Source: Dokdonella_A sp966248875 (GTDB lineage: Bacteria > Pseudomonadota > Gammaproteobacteria > Xanthomonadales > Rhodanobacteraceae). Taken from it: DNA of 64,000 nucleotides. Position numbers and translations under genes: made by a program. This document shows, piece after piece, positions 16,201-25,159 of this stretch. The first letter of the stretch is position 1. Each line of letters starts with the position of its first letter. Where the stretch lies: NCBI GenBank assembly GCA_966248875.1, contig CBINBI010000011.1, positions 3,432 to 67,431 of the forward strand. Reading direction: 5' to 3'. The notes below the pieces were generated by a model. The model did no database searches. It was not told where the DNA came from and saw only the letters and a program-made list of their open reading frames with translations.

Positions 16201-16623
16201 ATGAGCAATCTCAAGGGAACCCGCACCGAAGCCAATCTCAAGGCCGCGTTTGCGGGCGAATCGCAGGCGAACCGCCGCTCTCTCTATTTCGCCCAGAAGG
16301 CCGACGTTGAAGGCCACAACGACGTCGCCGCCGTGTTCCGCTCGACGGCCGAAGGCGAAACCGGCCATGCGCACGGCCATCTCGAGTATCTCGAGGCGGT
16401 CGGCGATCCCGCGACGGGACTTCCGTTCGGCGACACGGCGTCGAACCTCAAGACCGCGATCGCCGGCGAGACGCACGAATACACCGACATGTATCCCGGC
16501 ATGGCCAAGGCCGCGCGCGAGGAAGGCTTCGAGGAGATCGCCGACTGGTTCGAGACGCTCGCGAAAGCCGAACGCTCGCACGCCAACCGCTTCTCCAAGG
16601 CGCTGAACGAAATCGGCGGCTGA
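16201..16623 (+). CDS. Rubrerythrin-family diiron protein
   Basis: 140 residues, only the ferritin-like four-helix domain of rubrerythrin, with no C-terminal rubredoxin. The diiron ligands are recognisable as E-S-Q-A-N-R (FAGESQANRRSLYF) and EGETGHAHGHLEYL in one half, and ETHEYTDMYPGMAKAAREEG and KAERSHANRF in the other. Such proteins reduce hydrogen peroxide in peroxide defence. The ATG at 16201 begins the family motif MSNLKGTRTEANLKAAFAGES. It heads a run with a GlpC-like Fe-S protein and a DUF3501 protein, a grouping I recall as recurrent. Confidence 0.93.
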   Translation: MSNLKGTRTEANLKAAFAGESQANRRSLYFAQKADVEGHNDVAAVFRSTAEGETGHAHGHLEYLEAVGDPATGLPFGDTASNLKTAIAGETHEYTDMYPGMAKAAREEGFEEIADWFETLAKAERSHANRFSKALNEIGG

Positions 16624-16663
16624 TCGGCCGGCATCTTTCTTCTCCCGTTGCGAGGGAGCGCCA

Positions 16664-16744
16664 CTCCGGATCGAATCCGGAGCCTGATACGGATGAGGGC
16701 GGCTCGCGGCTGCCCTCATCCCGTTCTCTCCCGTGAGCGGAGAG
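16664..16744. repeat. Three consecutive hairpins between rubrerythrin and the Fe-S gene
   Basis: Three inverted repeats lie in a row: CTCCGGAT/ATCCGGAG (16664-16682), GATGAGGGC/GCCCTCATC (16692-16720) and CTCTC/GAGAG (16726-16744). None has a T-run, so they are not standard terminators. They could stabilise or separate the rubrerythrin mRNA from the downstream genes, or be copies of a dispersed intergenic repeat; the flanking CTCTCCC/GGGAG wording recurs in the 23.68 kb hairpin. Confidence 0.6.
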
Positions 16745-16778
16745 GCCAGAACGCGCGCGCATTCCGGAAGACACCACA

Positions 16779-18146
16779 ATGGCGATCGAAACCCCGGCCG
16801 TCCGCGAAACCACGTCCATCCGCGAAGGCAGCCTCGAAGCGCCGACGCGCCACCCGCTCGACTGGAAGAACCCAGAGTTCTACGACCAGGACGCGATCGA
16901 CCGCGAGCTGCACCGCGTCTTCGACATCTGCCACGGCTGCCGCCGCTGCGTCAGTCTCTGCAACGCGTTTCCGACGCTGTTCGATCTCGTCGACGAATCC
17001 TCGACGATGGAAGTGGATGGCGTGTCCAAGGCGGACTACGCGAAGGTCGTCGACCAGTGCTACCTCTGCGACCTCTGCTACCAGACGAAATGCCCCTACG
17101 TGCCGCCGCATCCGTGGAACGTCGATTTTCCGCACCTGATGCTGCGCGCGAAGGCGGCGCGCCACAGGCGCGGCGAGACGAAGCTCGGGTCGAAGCTGCT
17201 TTCCGACACGACGAAGGTCGGCAAGCTCGCGACGATTCCGGTCGTCGTGGAGGCGGTGAACGCGGGCAACCGCGCCAGGCCGATGCGCAAGCTGCTCGAC
17301 AAGGCTCTCGGCGTGCATCCCGACGCACGCCTGCCGACGTTCGACGCGCGTACTGCACGGCGGCGGCTGAAGCACGTGGATGGCTCGAACGCGAAAGCCG
17401 TCGTGCCGGCCGGCCGCACGCGCGGCAAGGTCGCCCTGTTCGTGACCTGCTACTGCAACTATTCGCATCCCTCGTCGGTGGAGGATCTCGCCGCAGTACT
17501 GCGCCACAACGGCATCGCCGTGAAGCTGGTCGAGCGCGAAGTCTGCTGCGGCATGCCCAAGCTCGAGCTCGGCGATCTCGACACCGTCGCGAAGTACAAG
17601 GAGACGAACATCCCCGTGCTCACCGCGGCGGTACGCGACGGCTGGGACGTCACGGCCGCGATTCCGTCCTGCGTGCTGATGTTCCGCCAGGAGCTGCCGC
17701 TGATGTTTCCGGACGACGACGACGTCCAGCTCGTCAAGCGCCACGTCTTCGACCCGTTCGAATATCTCTGGCAGCGGCACCAGGCGGGATTGCTCAAGAC
17801 GGAATTTCCGCATCCGCTCGGCAAGGTGGCCTGGCACGCGCCCTGCCATCAGCGCGTGCAGAACATCGGCCCGAAGACGCGCGACGTGCTCGCGCTTGTC
17901 CCCGGCACCGAGGTCGTCGCGATCGAGCGCTGCTCGGGCCACGACGGCACGTACGGCGTCAAATCGGCGACCTATCCGATCGCACGCAAGATCGCGCGGC
18001 CCGTTGAAAGCCGCATCACCCAGGCCGCACCCGATCACTTTGCGAGCGATTGCCCGATGGCGGCGTCGCACCTCGCGCACGGCATGAACGACAAGCCGGC
18101 GGCCGAAAGCCCGATCAGCCTGCTGCGCCACGCGTACGGGATCTGA
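16779..18146 (+). CDS. GlpC/HdrD-like Fe-S oxidoreductase with CCG-type cysteine motifs
   Basis: 455 residues. Two ferredoxin-like [4Fe-4S] motifs are present: Cys51, 54, 57, 61 (CHGCRRCVSLC) and Cys94, 97, 100, 105 (CYLCDLCYQTKCPY). The C-terminal half carries CCG-type segments (REVCCGMPKLELGD, APCHQRV, ERCSGHDGTYG). Known relatives are heterodisulfide-reductase-related or GlpC-type electron carriers. The substrate is not evident. Linked tightly to rubrerythrin upstream and DUF3501 downstream (51-base gap), it is a plausible electron donor or partner of rubrerythrin, which is inference. Confidence 0.88.
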   Translation: MAIETPAVRETTSIREGSLEAPTRHPLDWKNPEFYDQDAIDRELHRVFDICHGCRRCVSLCNAFPTLFDLVDESSTMEVDGVSKADYAKVVDQCYLCDLCYQTKCPYVPPHPWNVDFPHLMLRAKAARHRRGETKLGSKLLSDTTKVGKLATIPVVVEAVNAGNRARPMRKLLDKALGVHPDARLPTFDARTARRRLKHVDGSNAKAVVPAGRTRGKVALFVTCYCNYSHPSSVEDLAAVLRHNGIAVKLVEREVCCGMPKLELGDLDTVAKYKETNIPVLTAAVRDGWDVTAAIPSCVLMFRQELPLMFPDDDDVQLVKRHVFDPFEYLWQRHQAGLLKTEFPHPLGKVAWHAPCHQRVQNIGPKTRDVLALVPGTEVVAIERCSGHDGTYGVKSATYPIARKIARPVESRITQAAPDHFASDCPMAASHLAHGMNDKPAAESPISLLRHAYGI

Positions 18147-18197
18147 TGATTCATTCCCCTCTTCCGAACGCCGGGAGACGGAAAAGCGAAAGACACG

Positions 18198-18779
18198 ATG
18201 AAAAAGCTCACGCACGCCGATCTCTGGAAGCTCGAAGACTATGCGCGCGAACGCGCCGCCTTCCGCGCGAGGGTCATCGCGCACAAGAAGAACCGCACGG
18301 TCCATCTCGGCGAGCACGTCACGCTCGTATTCGAGGACCGCCTGACGATCCAGTACCAGGTGCAGGAAATGCTGCGCATCGAGCGCATCTTCGAGCCGCA
18401 GGCGATCGACGAGGAGCTAGGTGCCTACAACCCGCTGATCCCGGACGGCACGAATCTCAAGGCGACGATGCTGATCGAGTACGAGGATGTCGAGGTGCGC
18501 AAGCGCGAGCTCGAGCGGCTGCGCGGCATCGAGGACATGATCGCGCTCGAGATCGGCAGCGAGCCGCCGATACTCGCGATCGCCGACGAGGATCTCGAGC
18601 GCAGCAACGAGACGAAGACCTCGGCCGTGCACTTCCTGCGTTTCGAGCTTCCACCGGCGGCGACGGCACGACTGCGCGCGGGCGATCCGCTCTCGTTTGC
18701 CGTCGAGCACCCGCACTATTCCGCCCGCGCGACCACAACGCCGACCGTGCGCGAGGCGCTGCTCGCCGATCTCGACTGA
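18198..18779 (+). CDS. DUF3501 protein
   Basis: 193 residues with the DUF3501 sequence pattern: KLTHADLWKLEDYARER at the start, VTLVFEDRLTIQYQVQEMLRIERIF, then LIPDGTNLKATMLIEY and FLRFELP. The function is unknown. It follows the Fe-S oxidoreductase at 51 bases and belongs to the same transcription direction, so a role connected to rubrerythrin and the Fe-S protein is likely but unproven. Confidence 0.85.
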   Translation: MKKLTHADLWKLEDYARERAAFRARVIAHKKNRTVHLGEHVTLVFEDRLTIQYQVQEMLRIERIFEPQAIDEELGAYNPLIPDGTNLKATMLIEYEDVEVRKRELERLRGIEDMIALEIGSEPPILAIADEDLERSNETKTSAVHFLRFELPPAATARLRAGDPLSFAVEHPHYSARATTTPTVREALLADLD

Positions 18780-18866
18780 GCGCGGCCGGAGGGCCGCCCG
18801 GCGCAGCGGGGAGACTCGGCGGCGCGCCGGCATTAAACTCGTGCGCCCTTCTCCGCCCCGCACGAT

Positions 18867-19583
18867 ATGGACGATCGCGCCCTGCCGACTCTCGCGGACG
18901 CCGACGAGACGCACCCCGCATTCCCGCGCTGGCCCGGCATCGCGCCCTTGCCGAACGCGCGCATGATGCTGCACGTGGGCGCCGAGACGGTGGAGAATTT
19001 CCTGGTCGTCGGCGATGCATGGGGACAGCTCGTCGCGCGCACGCTCACGCCCGCTTCGCGAGTGCTCGACATCGGCTGCGGCTGCGCACGGACGGCGCGC
19101 ACGCTTCTTCATCATCCGCATATCGAGGATTACCTCGGCCTCGACGTGATCGCGCCGTACATCGCGTGGAACACGCGCTTCATCGCTCCGCTGACCGGCG
19201 GGCGCTTCCGCTTTGCCCATCTCGACGTGCGCACGCCGCGCTACAACCCCGATGGCGCCATTGCCGCCGAAGCCGCGCGCTTTCCGGCCGAGGACGGCTC
19301 GATGACGCTGGCATTCGCCGCGTCGCTGTTCACGCATCTCCGTGAGCAGGCGGCGCTCCGCTATCTTGCCGAAGCCGCACGCTGCGTCCGCGCGGGAGGC
19401 GTGCTCGTCGCGTCGATCCATGACCGGCCGGCGGCCGGCGAGGTCTTCAGCGGCGACGAGTTTCGCGCGGACGTGCGGCCGGACTATTTCGTCGCGCTCG
19501 CGGCGCAGAGCGGTTGGTCGCACGCCGAAACCGTCGGCGACGTCTGCGGCCAGAAGGCCTTCCTCTTCCGCCGCGCCGCGTAG
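18867..19583 (+). CDS. Class I SAM-dependent methyltransferase
   Basis: 238 residues. The SAM-binding motif VLDIGCGCARTARTLL begins near residue 66 and is followed by the LGLDVIAPYIAWN segment, the acidic loop of motif II, and a FAASLFTHL motif IV/post-I stretch. Substrate cannot be told. The region before the motif has no transmembrane segment. It lies 87 bases after the DUF3501 gene and 58 bases before the CadC-like regulator. Confidence 0.85.
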   Translation: MDDRALPTLADADETHPAFPRWPGIAPLPNARMMLHVGAETVENFLVVGDAWGQLVARTLTPASRVLDIGCGCARTARTLLHHPHIEDYLGLDVIAPYIAWNTRFIAPLTGGRFRFAHLDVRTPRYNPDGAIAAEAARFPAEDGSMTLAFAASLFTHLREQAALRYLAEAARCVRAGGVLVASIHDRPAAGEVFSGDEFRADVRPDYFVALAAQSGWSHAETVGDVCGQKAFLFRRAA

Positions 19584-19641
19584 CACGAGGCGCCGGCGAG
19601 CCGCTGTTGACACGCATGCCGCGCTGAACGCAAATCCGCGC

Positions 19642-22023
19642 ATGGCCGTCTCCTACCGCTTCGGCGAATTCAGGCTGGACCCCGCGACGCGCGAGCTCTG
19701 GCGCGGCGACGCGCCTGTCGCCGTGCCGCCGCGCGCGTTCGACTGCATCGTCTACCTGGTCGAGCACCGCGAGCGCGCCGTCGGGCGCGACGAGCTGATC
19801 GCCGCCGTCTGGGGACGCACGGAAACCGGCGACGGCACGCTCGGCCAGACCGTGCTGGCCGCTCGGCGCGCCCTCGACGACACCGGCAAGGAGCAGCACG
19901 CGATCCGCACCGTGTTCCGCTTCGGCTATCACTGGGTCGCGCCGGTCGAAGTCGTCGAGGAATCGCGCGAAGCGGCAGTGGGTGAAGGCGCATCGCCGCC
20001 CGTGTCGTCCGCGGAAACATCTCGCGCGCCGACAAACGACGGTGCGGCACACGCCGCCGACGCCACGGTGCGATGGCGCGATGGGCGCGTGATCGCGGGC
20101 GCGGCGTTCGCCGTCGCGATCCTGCTTGCTGCGGTCCTGTATCTCGCGAGGCGCCCCGATGCGCTGCCCGCAAGCCCGGATGCCGTCGCTTCGCAAGGCG
20201 CGATCGCGCTCGTGCTGCCGGTCACGGTCGACGCCGGCAGCGGCTACGACTGGGTGCGCCTCGGACTCATGGACCTGATCGGCGCACGGCTGCGCGCAGC
20301 AGGCCTGCCGGTCGTGCCGAGCGACAACGTAGTCGCGCTGACCGGCAGCGCCGGTGAGGATACGGACGCCACCGATCTCGCGCGCGCGACCGGAGCGACG
20401 CTGGTCGTCGATCCGCGCGCGCAATCGGTCGGGGGTCGCTGGCGCGTCACGTTGCGCACCGTGCACGGGCACGATCCGCCGCTGACTTCGGCGGGCGAAT
20501 CGGCCGACGTGCTCGCCGCGGCGCGCACCGCGGCGGACGAGCTGGCGCGTCAGCTCGGCTACGCGTCGATGCGGACCGTGCCGACGGACGACGATCCGCT
20601 CGCTGTCGCCGGCCTCTCGCAACAGATCGAAGCAGCCATGCTGAGCGACCGTCTCGACGCCGCGCGCGCGCTCGTCGCGAGCGCGACGCCGGAGCAGCGC
20701 GAGCAGCCCGAGCTGCGCCTGCGCCTCGCGCAGATCGAATACCAGGCCGGCAATTTCGATGCGGCCCAGGCGGGCTTCGAGGCAGTCGCGCGCGACGCCT
20801 CGGCGGAACAGGACGCCGTGCTGCACGCGCGCGCCGTCACCAATCTCGGCGTGATCGCGGCCATGCGCGACGATCCCGCGGTCGCGCGGCGCCGCTTCGA
20901 CGAGGCGATCGACCTTTTGCGCAGGCAGCACGCACCGGACGCGCTCGGAAAGGCGCTGAACGGCCGCGCCAACATCAACGGTCTCGAAAATCACTACGAC
21001 GCCGCTTTGCGCGACTTCGCCGAGGCGCGCGCCGCCTTCGAAGACAGCGGCAACCTGCTCGCGCTTGCCGTGCTCGATTCCAATCTCGCCGCGATGGACA
21101 TGCACCGCTATCACTTCGCCGAAGCCGCGCCCGCGTTCCAACGCGCGGCCGAGCGGTTCGCGACCTTCGGCGTGAACGCGGCCGAGATCAACGCGCTGAC
21201 CGGCGTCGCCGAGCTCAGGCTCGCGCTGCTCGAGCCCGACGCCGCCCTCGCGACCGAGCCCCGGATCGCCGAGCTGATCGCCATCGTCGCCGACCCCGCG
21301 CGCAAGCGCGCCGGCGAGCTCACGCGCGTCGAAGTGCTCGCCGCGAACGGGCGCCTGCGCGAAGCGACACACGGGCTGGAGAAGGCGAGCGCGGATGCGG
21401 CGGCCGCGAACGACCGCGCCGCCATCACGCGCGGCCACATGATCGCGGCGCGCCTCGCCGCTGCGCGCGGCGACGCACAGCTCGCCGCCGCCGAAGCCGA
21501 GGCGGCCTTGCAACGCGCGACCGTCGCGGACGACGCCCGTGAGCGGGCGCGCATGTTTCGCCTGCGCATCCGCGCGCTGCTCGACTCCGGCCAGCCGGCC
21601 GCGGCCGAAACGGCGCTGCGGGCGTTTTTGGCCTTCGCCGACGAGGACGGTGCGCCGCCGGTGCGCTTCTATGCGCATCTCGCGAGTGCCGACTGCGCGG
21701 CAGCCCGCGGCGAGCCGTCCGCCGGCACGATGTACGCCGACGCTCTCGCCGAAGCCGACGCGCTCCGCATTCCGATCGATGTCCGCGAAGCCGTCGAGGC
21801 GTACTCGGCCTGGCAGGTCCGGAACGGGGACCTTGCCGGCGCCAGCGCCGCGGCCGAGCGTGTCGCCGGCTGGGCGGCGCGCGACTACGGGAGCGCGCTG
21901 GTGCAACTGCGCGTCCAGCGCGCGCTCGGCGACGAGACGCTCTGGCGCTCGGCACTGACGCGCGCCCTCGCGCTGGCCGGTGAGCGTGTGGTACCGGCCG
22001 AGCTTTCGGCTGCGATGCCCTGA
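19642..22023 (+). CDS. CadC-type transmembrane transcriptional regulator with TPR C-terminus
   Basis: 793 residues. A winged-helix DNA-binding domain of the OmpR/CadC class occupies residues 1-100 (FRLDPATRELWRGD, GRDELIAAVWG, VFRFGYHWVAPV). A single membrane helix at about 150-175 (VIAGAAFAVAILLAAVLYLA) follows, and a large periplasmic domain begins with an adenylate-cyclase-regulator-like segment and continues as helical TPR-like repeats. Known relatives are one-component membrane regulators with TPR sensor domains, which are numerous in Lysobacterales. The start at 19642 is the ATG immediately before the family motif; the long upstream frame overlaps the methyltransferase. Confidence 0.9.
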   Translation: MAVSYRFGEFRLDPATRELWRGDAPVAVPPRAFDCIVYLVEHRERAVGRDELIAAVWGRTETGDGTLGQTVLAARRALDDTGKEQHAIRTVFRFGYHWVAPVEVVEESREAAVGEGASPPVSSAETSRAPTNDGAAHAADATVRWRDGRVIAGAAFAVAILLAAVLYLARRPDALPASPDAVASQGAIALVLPVTVDAGSGYDWVRLGLMDLIGARLRAAGLPVVPSDNVVALTGSAGEDTDATDLARATGATLVVDPRAQSVGGRWRVTLRTVHGHDPPLTSAGESADVLAAARTAADELARQLGYASMRTVPTDDDPLAVAGLSQQIEAAMLSDRLDAARALVASATPEQREQPELRLRLAQIEYQAGNFDAAQAGFEAVARDASAEQDAVLHARAVTNLGVIAAMRDDPAVARRRFDEAIDLLRRQHAPDALGKALNGRANINGLENHYDAALRDFAEARAAFEDSGNLLALAVLDSNLAAMDMHRYHFAEAAPAFQRAAERFATFGVNAAEINALTGVAELRLALLEPDAALATEPRIAELIAIVADPARKRAGELTRVEVLAANGRLREATHGLEKASADAAAANDRAAITRGHMIAARLAAARGDAQLAAAEAEAALQRATVADDARERARMFRLRIRALLDSGQPAAAETALRAFLAFADEDGAPPVRFYAHLASADCAAARGEPSAGTMYADALAEADALRIPIDVREAVEAYSAWQVRNGDLAGASAAAERVAGWAARDYGSALVQLRVQRALGDETLWRSALTRALALAGERVVPAELSAAMP

Positions 22024-22240
22024 AGCCGAAGCCTCCGGCGGCTGCGCCTCTGATGGCGCTCGTCAGGCGCATTGCCGCCTGCCACGACGAAACGCCGAAG
22101 CGAGGTGAAACTCCGCCGGAAGCGCTTGACGCACAAGGGCCTTGATGCGAAACAAACGCGTCGCGAACGAAACGGACATGCGCGGCCCGAGCCCGGCTCG
22201 CATGCTGGCCGGCGGTCCTTCCGCTTGTGGAGATTCCTTC

Positions 22241-23656
22241 ATGCTGTCATCGAAACATTCCGCGCTCCTGGCGCTATCGCTGCTGGCGTCGCTGAGCGCG
22301 GTACCGGGCGTCGCCGCGGACGGCGATCTCGATCCCTCGTTCGGCACCGGCGGCATCGCGTACCTCACGCCCGACCTGGTCTCGGCTCAGGAGCTGCAGC
22401 CGTACGCCTCGGCGGTGCTTCCCGACGGCAAGATCCTCTTCGCCGGCAGCCTCGACAAGCCGACCGGCGTGCCGTTCGAGCAGGAATACCGCGGCATGCT
22501 GGCGCGCTTCAACGCCGACGGCTCGGTCGACGAGAGCTTCGGCAACACGACGATTCCGGGCGTCGTCGAAGTCCCGGCGCTGATCCCCGCAAACCGAATG
22601 GAGGGCATCGAGTCGATGGCGGTGCTGGACGACGGCTCGATCGTCGCCGTCGGCGTGTCGCAGGTGAACTCGCCGCTGATGGGCTTCGTCATCAAGCTCG
22701 ACGCGGACGGGCATCTCGCCGCGGATTTCGGCAACAGCGGCGTGGTGCTGATCGGCGCCACGTTCCTGCACACGGTCGGCGTCGACAGCCAGGGCCGCAT
22801 CATCGCTGCCGGCGAGCACGTCGACAGCGGCGTCTACACGGCCACCGTGCTCCGCTACAACCCGGACGGCACGCCCGACACCGGCTTCGGCGACAACGGT
22901 TTCACGGCCATCGAATGGGACGGTGCCGGCAACTCCGGCTATCTCGCCGATCTCCTCGTGAACCCGGACGACAGCGTGATCGTCGGCGGCTTCTACAGCG
23001 TCTACGGCGACGGCTTCGGCAGCGATTTCGCCATCGCGAAGCTCGACTCCACGGGCGCGCTCGATCCCGCGTTCGGCGACGGCGGCTGGCGCGTGTTCCA
23101 TGATCCCGGCGACGACTCGTTCATCAATGCGATCCTGCGCCTTTCTGCCACACCCGACGGCGGCATCGCTTTCGCGGGCTACTACTATGTGCTCGACACG
23201 AGCACGAGCCCGCTGATCCTCGGCCATCTCGCCGCCGACGGCTCGACCGACGCCTCGTTCGGCGATGCGGCGACGCCGGGCTACTTCCGGCCCGCCGTCC
23301 TGCCGACCGCGCAGAACGTCAACGCGACCGATCTGGTGACGCAACCCGACGGCAAGCTGCTGGTCAGCGCGTACTACTACGCGTTTCCGGACAAGGAGAA
23401 CTTCTTCGCGCTGCGCACGACCGCGAACGGTCAGCCCGACGCGACGTTCGCGAACGGAGGCACGTTCGAGCTCGATCTCGCGCCCGACGGCGTCTACAGC
23501 GAGGCCGAGACGATCGCGCTGCAGCCGGACGGCAAGATCATCATCGCCGGCCGCGCCGAACGCTCGGAGGAGTTCCTCGTCGATCTCGGCGTCGTGCGGC
23601 TGCTGAGCTCCGGAGCGCCGGACGACACGATCTTCACGAACGGTTTCGATCCCTAA
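22241..23656 (+). CDS. Secreted delta-60-repeat protein with a C-terminal IFTNGFDP tag
   Basis: 471 residues. A signal peptide (MLSSKHSALLALSLLASLSA, then VPGVAA) precedes repeats of about 50-60 residues, each built around LDxSFGxGG and QPDGKILxAG (e.g. GDLDPSFGTGG, LQPDGKIIIAGRAER). These are delta-60 repeats, which fold as a beta propeller, usually extracellular. The ATG at 22241 is preceded by GGAG at the correct distance. The last residues are DDTIFTNGFDP, matching the ending of the GH44 enzyme at 35.2 kb. Confidence 0.88.
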   Translation: MLSSKHSALLALSLLASLSAVPGVAADGDLDPSFGTGGIAYLTPDLVSAQELQPYASAVLPDGKILFAGSLDKPTGVPFEQEYRGMLARFNADGSVDESFGNTTIPGVVEVPALIPANRMEGIESMAVLDDGSIVAVGVSQVNSPLMGFVIKLDADGHLAADFGNSGVVLIGATFLHTVGVDSQGRIIAAGEHVDSGVYTATVLRYNPDGTPDTGFGDNGFTAIEWDGAGNSGYLADLLVNPDDSVIVGGFYSVYGDGFGSDFAIAKLDSTGALDPAFGDGGWRVFHDPGDDSFINAILRLSATPDGGIAFAGYYYVLDTSTSPLILGHLAADGSTDASFGDAATPGYFRPAVLPTAQNVNATDLVTQPDGKLLVSAYYYAFPDKENFFALRTTANGQPDATFANGGTFELDLAPDGVYSEAETIALQPDGKIIIAGRAERSEEFLVDLGVVRLLSSGAPDDTIFTNGFDP

Positions 23657-23677
23657 CGCAGGTTGCGAAGCTGCCTT

Positions 23678-23712
23678 CGCTCTTCCCTCTCCCGCAGGCG
23701 GAGGGAAGAGCG
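23678..23712. terminator. Bidirectional hairpin between convergent genes
   Basis: A perfect 12-bp stem, CGCTCTTCCCTC at 23678-23689 and its complement at 23701-23712, around an 11-base loop. It sits between the convergent delta-60-repeat gene and apt, 22 bases after one stop and 3 bases from the other. There is no T-run, so termination is by strong structure rather than a classical intrinsic site, or it may be a repeat. Confidence 0.6.
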
Positions 23713-23714
23713 CT

Positions 23715-24239
23715 TCAGCCGAATCGCAGCACGGCGTGCAGCGGCGCCTCGCGCAGCCAACGTGCGCGCCCGTTCAGCGCCGCGATCTCGGCGACGACGG
23801 CGGCACCGGCGAGTGTCGCGCCGGCGTGCTCGCAGAGGTTCGCGGCGGCAGCGAGCGTGCCGCCGGTCGCGAGCACGTCGTCGACGAGAAGCACGCGCTC
23901 GCCGCGGACCAGCGCGTCGGCGTGCATCTCGAGCCGGTCCGAGCCGTATTCGAGCGCGTAGTCCACGCCGATCGTCGCGGCCGGTAGCTTGCGCGGCTTG
24001 CGCATCGGCACGAAGCCGGCTCCCAGCGCGTGCGCCGCGGCAGCGCCGAAGATGAAGCCGCGCGCCTCGATGCCGACCACGCGCTCGACGCCCAAGGCGC
24101 TGAACGGCGCGACCAGCGCCGCGACGGCGGCGGCGAACGCCTGCGCGTCGCCGAGCAGCGGCGTCAGGTCCTTGAACACGACGCCCGGCTTCGGAAAGTC
24201 GGCGACGTCGCGCACCCGGCTCGCGATATCCAGGCTCAT
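23715..24239 (-). CDS. apt: Adenine phosphoribosyltransferase
   Basis: 174 residues, normal for Apt, which salvages adenine to AMP with PRPP. The phosphoribosyl motif VLLVDDVLATGGTLAAA is near the middle of the second half, and the N-terminal DFPKPGVVFKDLTPLL and GIEARGFIFG adenine-pocket sequences are intact. The ATG overlaps the stop of the EamA transporter gene by four bases (ATGA), suggesting one transcript of the 26.0-23.7 kb minus-strand cluster. Confidence 0.95.
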   Translation of the reverse strand: MSLDIASRVRDVADFPKPGVVFKDLTPLLGDAQAFAAAVAALVAPFSALGVERVVGIEARGFIFGAAAAHALGAGFVPMRKPRKLPAATIGVDYALEYGSDRLEMHADALVRGERVLLVDDVLATGGTLAAAANLCEHAGATLAGAAVVAEIAALNGRARWLREAPLHAVLRFG

Positions 24240-25159
24240 GTCTCCTCCGGCACGGGCTCGGCAACCGGTGCAAGCCTGCGGTACGAGCCGACGAAGATGC
24301 CGATCAGCGACAGGCCGACGCCGATCCAATCCAGCGTCCGCGTCGGCCGCGCAAACAAGATCACGTCGAACACGAACGAGAGCGCCGGCTGCAGCAACAA
24401 CAGGAGGCCGATCAGCGAGGCAGGCAGCTGCGGCATCGCGCGCGTCAGCAGGACCCAGCCCAGCACCTGGCCGAAGAAGCCCAGCCCGAGCAGCGACCAC
24501 CATGACTGCGCGTCCGGCAGCGCGAACGAATCGCCTTCGGCGAGCGCCGCAAATCCGAGCACGACCGCGCAGACCAGCGAGCTGACGCAGAGCAGCTGTG
24601 CCGGCGCGAGCCGCACGTGGCCGCTGCGCTGCGCGTGCCGCGTCGACAGCATGTAGACGGCGTAGGCGACGCCGGTGACGATGCCGAGCACGACGCCGAG
24701 GTGGTATTCCGCCCCGACGCGGCTCCAGTCGAGCCCGACCAGGAGATAGAGCCCGACGAACGCAAGCGCGACACCGGCGAGAAACTGCCAGCCGAGCCGT
24801 TCGCGATAGATCAGGAAGCCCGCGAGCGCCATCAGGAACACCTGGAAATTGCCGAGCAGCGTCGCAAGCCCCGGCCCGACGTAGAGGATGCTGCGATGCC
24901 AGAGCATCAGGTCCGCCGCGAACGCAGCGCCGGGCACGAGCAGCCAGGCGAGGTCGGAGAGCGCCACGCGCCGCCACTGCTTCAGCGCGATGAGGCCGAG
25001 CAGCAGCATGGCGCCGCCGAAGGCCATGCGGTAGAACGCCGACACCGTCGGACCGACGTGCGCGAGCTTGACGAAGAGGCTCGTGGTGCTGATCGCCGCG
25101 GCGCCGGCGATCATCTCGACCAGCGCGGCGCGCGGCATGTCGGAATGGGACGCGGCCAT
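24236..25159 (-). CDS. EamA/DMT-family drug/metabolite transporter
   Basis: About 307 residues with ten predicted membrane helices in the repeated five-helix DMT pattern (e.g. LVEMIAGAAAISTTSLFVKLA, FGFFGQVLGWVLLTRAM). EamA proteins export small metabolites or drugs; the substrate is unknown. The start ATG at 25159-25157 shares one base with the TGA of the GST remnant upstream (TGATG), and its own stop overlaps the apt start by four bases. Upstream in-frame codons are part of the GST remnant region read in another frame, so the MAASHSDMPR start is preferred. Confidence 0.9.
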   Translation of the reverse strand: MAASHSDMPRAALVEMIAGAAAISTTSLFVKLAHVGPTVSAFYRMAFGGAMLLLGLIALKQWRRVALSDLAWLLVPGAAFAADLMLWHRSILYVGPGLATLLGNFQVFLMALAGFLIYRERLGWQFLAGVALAFVGLYLLVGLDWSRVGAEYHLGVVLGIVTGVAYAVYMLSTRHAQRSGHVRLAPAQLLCVSSLVCAVVLGFAALAEGDSFALPDAQSWWSLLGLGFFGQVLGWVLLTRAMPQLPASLIGLLLLLQPALSFVFDVILFARPTRTLDWIGVGLSLIGIFVGSYRRLAPVAEPVPEET

